From: Gammaproteobacteria bacterium | GTDB lineage: Bacteria > Pseudomonadota > Gammaproteobacteria > UBA4575 | Direction of reading: 5' to 3' | DNA length: 6,164 nt | NCBI GenBank assembly: GCA_027297825.1 | Contig: JAPUHH010000093.1 | Coordinates: 1 to 6,164 of the forward strand | In this document: positions 1-4,864 of the stretch, piece by piece | Numbering within the stretch: position 1 is the first letter of the stretch | How the letters are laid out: the number at the start of each line of letters is the position of its first letter | Made by a program: the position numbers and the translations under genes | Notes under the pieces: generated by a model | Database searches by the model: none | Told to the model about the DNA's origin: nothing | Seen by the model: the letters and a program-made list of their open reading frames with translations, nothing else

Positions 1-86
1 ATAACGACTTCCGGCTCAGCCGCAGTGCCTGCAGGGCCGCCCGCAACTAATGATTCTCCAACCCGCATTCCGATTCTTTCTGACAT
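1..86 (-). CDS. Formaldehyde-activating enzyme (Fae) family protein, N-terminal part
   Basis: This is the first 28 codons of a minus-strand gene that runs off the left edge. Translation begins MSERIGMRVGESLVAGG and continues with an AEPEVV stretch. The RxGE(A/S)LV start is typical of the Fae family, whose founding members condense formaldehyde with tetrahydromethanopterin in C1-oxidising bacteria; the AEPEVV segment fits Fae-like paralogues rather than classical Fae, whose corresponding segment reads VAHIDL. The ATG at 84-86 has a strong ribosome site, AGGAG on the minus strand (96-100), 9 nt upstream. It follows the flavin reductase gene on the same strand, but 175 bp and a palindromic repeat lie between them, so separate transcription is likely. 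The catalytic region is outside the window, so activity cannot be judged. Family call rests on a short N-terminus remembered from the family. Confidence 0.62.
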   Translation of the reverse strand, partial: MSERIGMRVGESLVAGGPAGTAAEPEVV

Positions 87-95
87 GTTTATAGT

Positions 96-100
96 CTCCT
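96..100 (-). promoter_or_regulatory. Ribosome binding site of the Fae-like gene
   Basis: Minus-strand AGGAG (within AAGGAGA), 9 nt before the ATG at 84-86. It is the strongest Shine-Dalgarno sequence on the left side and supports the start chosen. An AT-rich TATAAA sits just upstream on the minus strand and could be a -10 element, but no convincing -35 is seen. Confidence 0.6.
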
Positions 101-140
101 TAATTTTATAGTTAATGGTATTAATCTTAGTTCAAAACTG

Positions 141-170
141 AATGACTGCTTACGGCCAAAAGCAGCCATA
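141..170 (+). repeat. 30-nt palindromic repeat, copy 1
   Basis: Left arm AATGACTGCT (141-150), 10-nt loop containing GGCC (151-160), right arm AGCAGCCATA (161-170). The arms pair except for an A-C opposition at 145/166 and the outermost A-A. Compared with the other copies, the right arm has A instead of G at 164, which turns the usual T-G wobble into a T-A pair. The preceding 10 nt TTCAAAACTG (131-140) are also found before copy 7. It lies between the flavin reductase and Fae-like genes. Confidence 0.85.
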
Positions 171-261
171 GCAAAACGGCAACATCAACATCCACGTCCA
201 TATACAACCATACCCAGTGGGATGCCGACATATAGAATGTATCCATCTCAACTGCGGCTTG

Positions 262-759
262 TCAGATGAAATCTTCTGGAAAAAGGCTGCTGCTTCCGTC
301 CATAGCGCCAGTATCTCGGTAATTCATGGGCAATGCTTGTGGGTCTCGCACGGCACCAGAAACTACACGACCGATGACAAGCCGATGATCACCGGCCTCG
401 CATTCATGGCTGAATTTACATTCAAAAAAGGCAATTGCATCATCTAGGACCGGAACGGTCGTTTTGCCCTGGTGCCATGCCAAGCCAGCTAATTTATCGG
501 TGTTTACCGGTAGGCCAAAATGTTCTGCCAGATCCAACCTTTCCTTAGGCAATACATTAACAGAGAAGACTCCTCCATCTATTAGCATCTTATACGATGA
601 ATGATCCGGATGGATGCTTAATGCGAGCAATAAAGGAGTGAACGAGACCTGCATCACCCATGACGCCGTAAAGGCATTGTTCTCTCCATTACAGGAGACA
701 CCAATAACATAAACACCGTGCGTTAACTTTTGGAAGAGAAAATGCAAGTCATTTTTCAT
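262..759 (-). CDS. Flavin reductase-like FMN-binding domain protein
   Basis: A 165-residue protein matching the size and pattern of the flavin reductase-like (FMN-binding split barrel) family. Visible landmarks are the N-terminal LTHGVYVIGV strand (12-21), the FTASWVMQVSFTPLLLALSI flavin-site segment (30-49), the FSVNVL strand (65-70) and the GDHRLVIGRV motif (123-132). Members usually reduce free FMN/FAD with NAD(P)H and supply an oxygenase, or bind flavin as a standalone oxidoreductase; the partner here is unknown. It is cytoplasmic, with no signal peptide. The ATG at 757-759 lacks a clear Shine-Dalgarno sequence, which is odd, but it fits the domain start. A perfect 7-bp inverted repeat (789-806) lies 30 bp upstream and could be an operator. 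The next gene downstream on the same strand is Fae-like, suggesting but not proving a link to C1 metabolism. Confidence 0.87.
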   Translation of the reverse strand: MKNDLHFLFQKLTHGVYVIGVSCNGENNAFTASWVMQVSFTPLLLALSIHPDHSSYKMLIDGGVFSVNVLPKERLDLAEHFGLPVNTDKLAGLAWHQGKTTVPVLDDAIAFFECKFSHECEAGDHRLVIGRVVSGAVRDPQALPMNYRDTGAMDGSSSLFPEDFI

Positions 760-788
760 GTTTGATAAAACGAATTCATGTTGGAATA

Positions 789-806
789 ATTTACACCGAT
801 GTAAAT
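789..806. promoter_or_regulatory. Operator-like inverted repeat upstream of the flavin reductase
   Basis: ATTTACA (789-795), spacer CCGA, TGTAAAT (800-806): a perfect 7-bp dyad, 30 bp before the flavin reductase ATG on the minus strand. Size and position fit a dimeric repressor site overlapping a promoter, as for TetR- or MarR-type regulators. No regulator gene of that kind is in the window, so the binding protein is unknown. Confidence 0.45.
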
Positions 807-830
807 ATATCCACCAGTATCGTCCTGCTT

Positions 831-860
831 AATGTCTGCTTTCGGCCATAAGCGGTCGTT
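831..860 (+). repeat. 30-nt palindromic repeat, copy 2
   Basis: Left arm AATGTCTGCT (831-840), loop with GGCC (841-850), right arm AGCGGTCGTT (851-860). The stem has T-G wobbles at 837/854 and 833/858 and a T-T opposition at 835/856, the same position that is A-A in copies 6 to 8. It lies in the 322-bp gap between the start of the flavin reductase and the end of the LysR gene. Confidence 0.83.
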
Positions 861-1081
861 AATAATACAACACTGGGGACAACCAATCCTTGAAGCAATA
901 GAAATAAGTTCTGTTGGATATGAATGCTACCGCTATTGAATTGCGATTAAAGTATTTTCCCACTAAATATAATTAACTTAATAAAATTTCATTCTTATGC
1001 AAGTAGACATTACATATTCTTTCTTACTAAACAAAATTGCAATAAAAACATTAAAGTTAATACTAAAAAGTTGCCTGTTTT
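861..1081. other. AT-rich intergenic stretch with no gene recognised
   Basis: Together with 760-860 this forms a gene-free gap of 322 bp, of which the left part holds the dyad (789-806) and repeat copy 2. The rest is strongly AT-rich, especially 950-1081. Short open stretches exist on both strands (about 18 to 34 codons), but none has a ribosome site or a recognisable protein pattern. No convincing terminator for the LysR gene was seen next to its stop. Confidence 0.6.
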
Positions 1082-2008
1082 TTATACATGATAATATGCA
1101 GAACAATCCCATTTGCATTCATTGCGAAATTTATTTGCGATAAAGTCGATAAAAAATCGCACTTTTGGTGGCAGATGACGATGATGAGGATAGACTACAT
1201 AGATCGGGCTATCTTGTGGGACGAGCGGATGTTCCGTTAATATTTCCTTTAAAAGTCCTTGTTTAAGTTCACCCCCCACTAACCAATGCGGCACAGCAAT
1301 AATACCTTGGCCCGAAACAGCAGCAGCTACTAAAGATTCGCCGTCATCCACTACCAATGACCCTGAAACTTTGATGGCCTTTTTTCCCTTGCCACTTTTA
1401 AACGTCCACACATAACTCCGGTAGTGCGAACCAAAATTAATACAGCTGTGCCCTAAAAGATTCTCTGGTACTTTGGGAATCCCTTTCACTTTTAAATACT
1501 TTGGACTCGCACAAACCACTCTTCGTGCATCAGCAATTTTTTTCACGACTAAACTTGAATCACTTAATTGTCCAATACGAATGGCGAGATCCAAACCCTC
1601 ATCTACAATATCTAAATACTGATCGGTAACGAGCAGCATCACTTTCACTGCGGGGTACTTTTCTCGAAATTCTGCAACCGCGGGAATAATATGTCGTCGA
1701 TTTAAACCAGCAGGTGCAGTGATACGTAATACACCACTGGGAGAACCATCCAGTTGGGATACCGCGAGTCCTGCTTCATCTAGATCCTGTAAAATTTGGA
1801 CGATTCGTTCATGGTAGGTACGACCCGCTTCGGTCAAACTCAACTTACGAGTGGTGCGATGAAATAACCGCGCACCTATGGTTTCTTCAATTTCATTGAT
1901 CTGGCGAGAAACAGAAGAAGGTGCCATATCCAGTTGACGCCCTGCTTCGGAGAAACTGCCTACTTCAACTACTCGTACAAAAGCACGTAGTGATTCAATA
2001 TTTTCCAT
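1082..2008 (-). CDS. LysR-family transcriptional regulator
   Basis: A 308-residue protein, the normal LysR length. The N-terminal winged helix-turn-helix is clear: SLRAFVRVVEVGSFSEAGRQ (6-25), the recognition helix region PSSVSRQINEIEE (30-42), then FHRTTRKLSLTEAG (49-62). The rest (about 90 to 295) is the two-lobed effector-binding domain, opening with SGVLRITAP and including a GQGIIAVPHWLV stretch near its end. The FHRTTRKLSLT wing resembles the CrgA/AaeR-like branch. It is transcribed divergently from the SDR operon with 123 bp between, the classical arrangement for a LysR protein that controls its neighbour and itself; the inducer is presumably a substrate or intermediate of that operon. 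Its ribosome site is weak (AAGATA-like). The C-terminal tail ends in an unusual Cys- and Tyr-containing stretch after the expected domain end. Confidence 0.93.
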   Translation of the reverse strand: MENIESLRAFVRVVEVGSFSEAGRQLDMAPSSVSRQINEIEETIGARLFHRTTRKLSLTEAGRTYHERIVQILQDLDEAGLAVSQLDGSPSGVLRITAPAGLNRRHIIPAVAEFREKYPAVKVMLLVTDQYLDIVDEGLDLAIRIGQLSDSSLVVKKIADARRVVCASPKYLKVKGIPKVPENLLGHSCINFGSHYRSYVWTFKSGKGKKAIKVSGSLVVDDGESLVAAAVSGQGIIAVPHWLVGGELKQGLLKEILTEHPLVPQDSPIYVVYPHHRHLPPKVRFFIDFIANKFRNECKWDCSAYYHV

Positions 2009-2015
2009 ATATTAT

Positions 2016-2066
2016 CTTTGCGTATTTTGCATAAGTATTTATTACAGTTAACTGTTTTTCGCAAAG
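2016..2066. promoter_or_regulatory. Divergent lysR / SDR control region with dyads
   Basis: The 123-bp divergent intergenic region holds several symmetric signals. ACAGTTAACTGT (2044-2055) is a perfect 12-bp palindrome. CTTTGCG (2016-2022) and CGCAAAG (2060-2066) form a widely spaced perfect inverted repeat around it. AACT (2050-2053) and AGTT (2065-2068) are an inverted pair separated by 11 nt, the spacing of a LysR T-N11-A box. Which one the LysR protein binds cannot be told from sequence alone, and no clear -35/-10 pair was identified. Confidence 0.45.
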
Positions 2067-2131
2067 TTTATTTCACTTATTCTACGCTCGACTTGATGCC
2101 TATTTGGCAAAACTTTTAGGAGATTACAATT

Positions 2132-2863
2132 ATGAATACTGAAACCGTACTAATAACTGGCGCATCCAGTGGGATCGGTCTTGACATTGCTAGAGGCTTT
2201 TATGAGCAAGGTGCCAACCTTGTACTCAATGCTCGCAATGAAGAAAAACTCATCCATGCTGCAGAATCATTTGGCGATAAAAATCGAATTGCAACCTTAC
2301 TCGGTGATATTGGAGACCAAGAAACCGGTAAGCAAATGGCACAAGCAGCGATGGAGCGATTCGGCCGTTTAGATGTACTCGTAAATAACGCGGGGACCTT
2401 TGGACTTAAGCCATTTTTAGAAAATACCGAAGAAGACCTTGATCGTTACATACGTGGTAATTTAAAGGGTACTTATTTTATTAGCCAAGCCGCGGTTAAG
2501 GAAATGAAAAAACAAGGACATGGCAGTATTGTCAATATCGGCACTGTACTTGTGAACCACCCTTCCGCGAGCATACCCGCAAGCGCTGCATTAATTACAA
2601 AAGGTGGCGTGCATGCATTAACGACAAGCTTAGCGGCTGAACTTGCAGCCGATAACATTCGTGTAAATATGGTTGCGCCTGGCGTTATAAGAACTCCAAT
2701 TTATGGAGATGCCGATGTCGATGCATTTGGTGGCATTGCGCTAATGAACCGAGTTGGTGAAGTACAGGAGATCACAGAAGCGGTAATGTATTTGGCTTCG
2801 GCCACGTTCACTACAGGTGCCATCATAGCTGTCGATGGTGGTTACCAGCACGGCAGAGCGTAG
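2132..2863 (+). CDS. SDR family oxidoreductase lacking the usual catalytic Tyr
   Basis: A 243-residue Rossmann-fold short-chain dehydrogenase/reductase of classical length. The cofactor motif TGASSGIG (9-16) and NNAG (85-88) are intact, as is the C-terminal VAPGVIRTP turn and the closing GAIIAVDGGY strand. Arg35 after the second strand is compatible with NADP(H) preference. The active site is unusual: the Tyr of Tyr-x3-Lys is Ala153 (ALITK, Lys157 kept), and the usual catalytic Ser region reads NIGT (135-138). Either the protein acts through other residues or it is not a standard carbonyl reductase. The start has AGGAG (2118-2122) 9 nt before ATG. It is first in an operon with a tautomerase 35 bp downstream and a DMT carrier, opposite a LysR gene that probably regulates it. 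Substrate unknown. Confidence 0.93.
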   Translation: MNTETVLITGASSGIGLDIARGFYEQGANLVLNARNEEKLIHAAESFGDKNRIATLLGDIGDQETGKQMAQAAMERFGRLDVLVNNAGTFGLKPFLENTEEDLDRYIRGNLKGTYFISQAAVKEMKKQGHGSIVNIGTVLVNHPSASIPASAALITKGGVHALTTSLAAELAADNIRVNMVAPGVIRTPIYGDADVDAFGGIALMNRVGEVQEITEAVMYLASATFTTGAIIAVDGGYQHGRA

Positions 2864-2898
2864 GTTTATAATTTTATCAAAACAGTCAGGAGTAAATC

Positions 2899-3102
2899 AT
2901 GCCTTATGTAATTATTAAGATTACCCGCGAAGGAGTAACGCAAGAACAAAAGACAATATTGATTGAAGGAGTAACACATTTGTTACACAAAGAGCTAGGC
3001 AAAAATCCAGAAACTACATTTGTTGTGATTGATGAAGTGGATACTGACAATTGGGGAATCGGTGGCGAATCCATCACGGTACGCAGAAAAGACGGGAGAT
3101 AA
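2899..3102 (+). CDS. 4-oxalocrotonate tautomerase family protein
   Basis: A 67-residue protein of the tautomerase superfamily, the size of single-domain 4-OT subunits, which normally assemble as oligomers. After removal of Met the N-terminal Pro1 (MPYV) would be the catalytic base. EGVTQEQK (mature 10-17) aligns with the EGRSDEQK region of 4-OT and NWGIGGE (mature 50-56) with its HFGIGGE. In that alignment the two substrate-binding arginines Arg11 and Arg39 of 4-OT are replaced by Val12 and Phe40, so the substrate is probably not 2-hydroxymuconate. The ribosome site AGGAG (2888-2892) is 6 nt from ATG. It follows the SDR by 35 bp and its TAA overlaps a possible ATG of the carrier gene (TAATG), so it is co-translated with its neighbours. 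Likely role: isomerising an enol/keto intermediate made or used by the SDR. Confidence 0.9.
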   Translation: MPYVIIKITREGVTQEQKTILIEGVTHLLHKELGKNPETTFVVIDEVDTDNWGIGGESITVRRKDGR

Positions 3103-3104
3103 TG

Positions 3105-3545
3105 ATGCATACCTATGTAGGATACGCATTACTCGCCACGTTGGCGGGCGCCTTAATACCTATCATGGCGGGTATTAATGGTAGTCTCGGCCAAACCATT
3201 GGAAGCACCTACTACGCTGCATTGGTGCTCCTTGGTGTAGGGTTTTTTGCCGTCTTGTTGGTGATATTGTTTTCTAGCGTTCCGGTTCCACAACAATTTG
3301 AACAGTCTGCGCCTCACCAATATATCGGTGGTTTAATTGTTGCGTTTTACATTCTATCGATCACTTTTTTAGTGCCAAGATTTGGTGTCGGTAATTCAAA
3401 TTTCTTCGTAATTGTTGCACAGGTAATTTCTGCAGCTGTGATTGATCACTTTGGATTGCTTGACGCGGAAATTCGACTCATTAATCTAAAACGAGCAATC
3501 GGGATTACATTTTTGCTTGCTGGAATTTACATCGCGAGAAAATAA
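3105..3545 (+). CDS. DMT-superfamily half-size transporter (DUF606/YdcZ-like)
   Basis: A 146-residue hydrophobic inner-membrane protein with about five membrane segments: 4-24, 36-57, 73-91, 100-118 and 130-145. The opening YVGYALLATLAGALIPIMAG followed by INGSLG is typical of DUF606 (YdcZ-like) members of the drug/metabolite transporter superfamily, which are half-size and thought to work as dimers. The reading frame is open upstream to 3051, but that extension overlaps the tautomerase gene and is not hydrophobic. ATG at 3105 is chosen because GGGAG (3094-3098) then lies 6 nt upstream; the adjacent ATG at 3102, overlapping the tautomerase TAA, is the alternative and adds one Met. As the last gene of the operon it probably moves the substrate or product handled by the SDR and tautomerase; direction and cargo are unknown. 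Confidence 0.87.
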   Translation: MHTYVGYALLATLAGALIPIMAGINGSLGQTIGSTYYAALVLLGVGFFAVLLVILFSSVPVPQQFEQSAPHQYIGGLIVAFYILSITFLVPRFGVGNSNFFVIVAQVISAAVIDHFGLLDAEIRLINLKRAIGITFLLAGIYIARK

Positions 3546-3567
3546 TTATATTTATGCATTTTTAGTA

Positions 3568-3597
3568 ATTGTCCGCTTTGGGTCGCTAGTGGACATA
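3568..3597 (-). repeat. 30-nt palindromic repeat, copy 3 (inverted orientation)
   Basis: Read on the minus strand this copy has left arm TATGTCCACT, loop AGCGACCCAA and right arm AGCGGACAAT. The loop matches those of copies 5 and 7, showing that this copy is reversed relative to the other seven. It starts 22 bp after the DMT carrier stop and could help end transcription of the operon, although no T-run follows. It lies on the far side of the ribbon-helix-helix relic from copy 4. Confidence 0.8.
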
Positions 3598-3623
3598 GCG
3601 GATCTCTCATTTTAATATCCGCT
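3597..3623. repeat. Secondary hairpin next to repeat copy 3
   Basis: AGCGGAT (3597-3603) and ATCCGCT (3617-3623) form a perfect 7-bp stem with a 13-nt AT-rich loop. It abuts copy 3 and shares the AGCGGA core of the repeat arms, so it may be a degenerate extra half-copy. It ends 7 bp before the stop codon of the ribbon-helix-helix relic. Confidence 0.5.
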
Positions 3624-3630
3624 TAACTGC

Positions 3631-3738
3631 CTAATCCAATACGCCCCTTACCCATGCGCTTAGCGTCATGTCTTGTTGTTCAGAAGCTTCCCGATAAGAA
3701 TTCAGCTGATCATCTGTAACTCGAACTTTTGGGAGTAT
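3631..3738 (-). pseudogene. Relic of a ribbon-helix-helix (RHH) DNA-binding protein
   Basis: The minus strand reads ILPKVRVTDDQLNSY then REASEQQDMTLSAWVRGVLD and a TAG at 3631-3633. This is the complete RHH pattern: strand KVRVT, helix 1 DDQLNSYREASEQQ, turn DMTLS, helix 2 AWVRGVLD, as in small RHH proteins such as antitoxins or plasmid accessory proteins. No ATG, GTG or TTG start precedes it in frame; the frame runs back through repeat copy 4 to a TAG. ATA stands where a Met would be expected two codons before Pro, and the stop comes earlier than the usual tail of such proteins. I read it as a gene fragment whose 5' end was lost at the repeat boundary. Translation from a rare CTG within the repeat cannot be excluded. 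Confidence 0.6.
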
Positions 3739-3768
3739 TTTGTCTGCATTCGGCCTAAAGCGGACGTT
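3739..3768 (+). repeat. 30-nt palindromic repeat, copy 4
   Basis: Left arm TTTGTCTGCA (3739-3748), loop with GGCC (3749-3758), right arm AGCGGACGTT (3759-3768). The left arm is worn: A at 3748 no longer pairs. Its left edge coincides with the missing start of the RHH relic. A GCAGACA at 3775-3781 could pair perfectly with TGTCTGC (3741-3747) as an alternative stem. Confidence 0.78.
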
Positions 3769-3884
3769 CAGCTAGCAGACATTACTCGCAAAATTTATCC
3801 ATTCATACGCATGATCCCGGTTACCATTTATTCAATAACACGGTATGGTCTGTATAAGTATTAAAAAATACAATCGAGATTCTT

Positions 3885-4178
3885 ATGAAAACTTATTATT
3901 CATTGATAACAGTAATATTGATATTGCTACCTGCCATTTCCGTACAGGGGTTTGGTGGTGGCAAAGGTTATGTTTCTGGAAATTTTTGGGGTGCCGACCT
4001 TGATCGAAATGAACAGCTGAGCCATGGTGAAGCTAAGGCTGTTTATAATTTAGCAGACAAAGAGGTTTTTGATCGCTACGATCAAAATGGAAATGGCTCT
4101 ATAAACTTTACTGAATTTAGTTACTTCATGCAGCAATCCCCTTGGATAAAAAAGTTTGTTCACCCAAGTGTACAGTAG
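3885..4178 (+). CDS. Secreted EF-hand calcium-binding protein
   Basis: A 97-residue protein with a signal peptide (positively charged MKTYYS, hydrophobic 7-20, likely cut near VQG at 20-22) followed by a glycine-rich segment and two EF-hand loops. Loop 1 is Asp38 to Glu49 (DLDRNEQLSHGE), with Asp at positions 1 and 3 and Glu at 12. Loop 2 is Asp66 to Glu77 (DQNGNGSINFTE), with Gly at position 6, Ile at 8 and Glu at 12. Both keep the main calcium ligands, so paired Ca2+ binding in the periplasm or outside the cell is likely. Only a weak GAGA ribosome site precedes the ATG. A possible -10 TATAAG lies at 3853-3858. The gene is alone between repeat copies 4 and 5, with no functional partner visible. 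Confidence 0.85.
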   Translation: MKTYYSLITVILILLPAISVQGFGGGKGYVSGNFWGADLDRNEQLSHGEAKAVYNLADKEVFDRYDQNGNGSINFTEFSYFMQQSPWIKKFVHPSVQ

Positions 4179-4275
4179 CGTTACATTTCAGCTGTTTTGA
4201 ATATATTTTTATCAATCACGGCTATTTGGTTTCCATCGAAAGCTTCTAAAAAGGTATATTTTAGAAAAGTTAATG

Positions 4276-4305
4276 AATGTCTGCTTTCGACCCAAAGCGG
4301 ACGTT
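4276..4305 (+). repeat. 30-nt palindromic repeat, copy 5
   Basis: Left arm AATGTCTGCT (4276-4285), loop TTCGACCCAA (4286-4295), right arm AGCGGACGTT (4296-4305). The best-paired copy: all ten positions pair (two as T-G wobbles), and the flanking G4275/C4306 and T-A pairs in the loop edge extend the stem to 13 bp. It lies 97 bp after the EF-hand gene and just before the cupin promoter. Confidence 0.87.
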
Positions 4306-4314
4306 CGATATAAT
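4287..4314 (+). promoter_or_regulatory. Possible promoter of the cupin gene, partly inside repeat copy 5
   Basis: TATAAT (4309-4314) matches the sigma-70 -10 consensus exactly. The best -35 candidate is TCGACC (4287-4292, 4 of 6 matches, 16-nt spacer), which is the loop of repeat copy 5. GAACGTTC (4319-4326), an 8-bp palindrome, sits at the expected transcription start. The -35 assignment is weak; the -10 is good. Confidence 0.45.
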
Positions 4315-4368
4315 ATCTGAACGTTCTGTAATATAAGATTGGATGAAAGACAGGAAGAAGAGAATATT

Positions 4369-4692
4369 ATGGCAACGCATCATGCTACCCCCGGTGAAGT
4401 TGTGAACCTTGAAACCTGGGCAGAGGACCTAGCTACTGACCAAACAAAAGCAATTGTTAAAACCGAGGAGATGGAAATAATTCGATTGGTGATACCAGCG
4501 GGGAAGGATATTCCAAATCACAAAGTGTCAGGTCCTATAACAGTACACTGTATAAAAGGCAGAATTGAATTCACTGCAATGGGCGCAACACAAGAACTAG
4601 CACAAGGCGAGTTACTTCATTTAATGCCAGGAGAACCTCATTCCGTAAAAAGCGATAGAAAATGCAGTCGTCTTATTAACGATTATATTTAA
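4369..4692 (+). CDS. Small single-domain cupin, probably frameshifted near its C-terminus
   Basis: A 107-residue cupin (double-stranded beta-barrel). Strand IIRLVIPAGKDIP (37-49) leads into motif 1, where His51 and His60 are possible metal ligands; TVHCIKGRIEF (58-68) and GELLHLMPGEPHSV (80-93) follow, with His91 as the motif 2 ligand. The classical HxH...E pattern is incomplete, so metal binding is uncertain. The ATG at 4369 is preferred over one at 4339 because of the purine-rich GAAGAAGAG just upstream and because the protein then starts MATHHATPGE, as remembered for relatives. After Lys94 the frame turns polar (SDRKCSRLINDYI). Skipping one A of the five at 4647-4651 gives AIENAVVLLTIIFK and TGA at 4694-4696, a proper final cupin strand. 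The gene stands alone between repeats; both possible stops touch copy 6. Function unknown. Confidence 0.85.
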   Translation: MATHHATPGEVVNLETWAEDLATDQTKAIVKTEEMEIIRLVIPAGKDIPNHKVSGPITVHCIKGRIEFTAMGATQELAQGELLHLMPGEPHSVKSDRKCSRLINDYI

Positions 4693-4721
4693 ATGACTGC
4701 TTTTGGCCGAAAGCGGACATT
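4692..4721 (+). repeat. 30-nt palindromic repeat, copy 6, doubling as a terminator
   Basis: Left arm AATGACTGCT (4692-4701), loop TTTGGCCGAA (4702-4711), right arm AGCGGACATT (4712-4721). Loop-edge T-A pairs extend the stem to twelve positions, with an A-A opposition at 4696/4717 and one T-G wobble. It begins on the last base of the cupin stop codon and is followed by TTTTT (4724-4728), so it has the form of a rho-independent terminator for the cupin gene. Confidence 0.85.
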
Positions 4722-4796
4722 CATTTTTAAAAGTTATTTAATAAAAATCTTTTTTAGGGACAGCACTAATCAATATCTAAACAAGTACCGACCAGA

Positions 4797-4830
4797 CCCT
4801 AGGGGGTGTAACCCCTACCCGCTATAGGTT
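4797..4830. repeat. Compact inverted-repeat cluster before the Sel1 gene
   Basis: CCCTAGGG (4797-4804) is a perfect palindrome. TAGGGG (4800-4805) and CCCCTA (4812-4817) form a 6-bp stem with a 6-nt loop, and AACC (4810-4813) can instead pair with GGTT (4827-4830). These are overlapping, mutually exclusive structures 35 to 68 bp before the Sel1 start. They may be a leader structure or a repeat remnant; no known riboswitch was recognised. Confidence 0.4.
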
Positions 4831-4864
4831 TTCAAACCACAAAATCCTTGGCACTATCCTTCCT

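Noticed and set aside
217..447. Plus-strand open frame of 76 codons
   Set aside because: It lies mostly antisense to the flavin reductase gene, has no ribosome site and encodes no recognisable pattern.
1062..1081. Terminator after the LysR gene
   Set aside because: The possible stem is almost only A-T pairs with a bulge; too weak to call.
2169..3110. Three further open frames inside the SDR and tautomerase region (2169-2372 plus, 2473-2658 minus, 2904-3110 minus)
   Set aside because: They are shadow frames of well-supported genes, with no own start signals or domains.
3673..3864. Plus-strand open frame of 63 codons
   Set aside because: It overlaps the antisense RHH relic and all of repeat copy 4, has no ribosome site, and its product looks random.
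4848..4864. Sigma-54-like TTGGCAC followed by TTCCT just before the Sel1 gene
   Set aside because: The -12 GC is missing, and transcription would start inside the signal peptide coding region.
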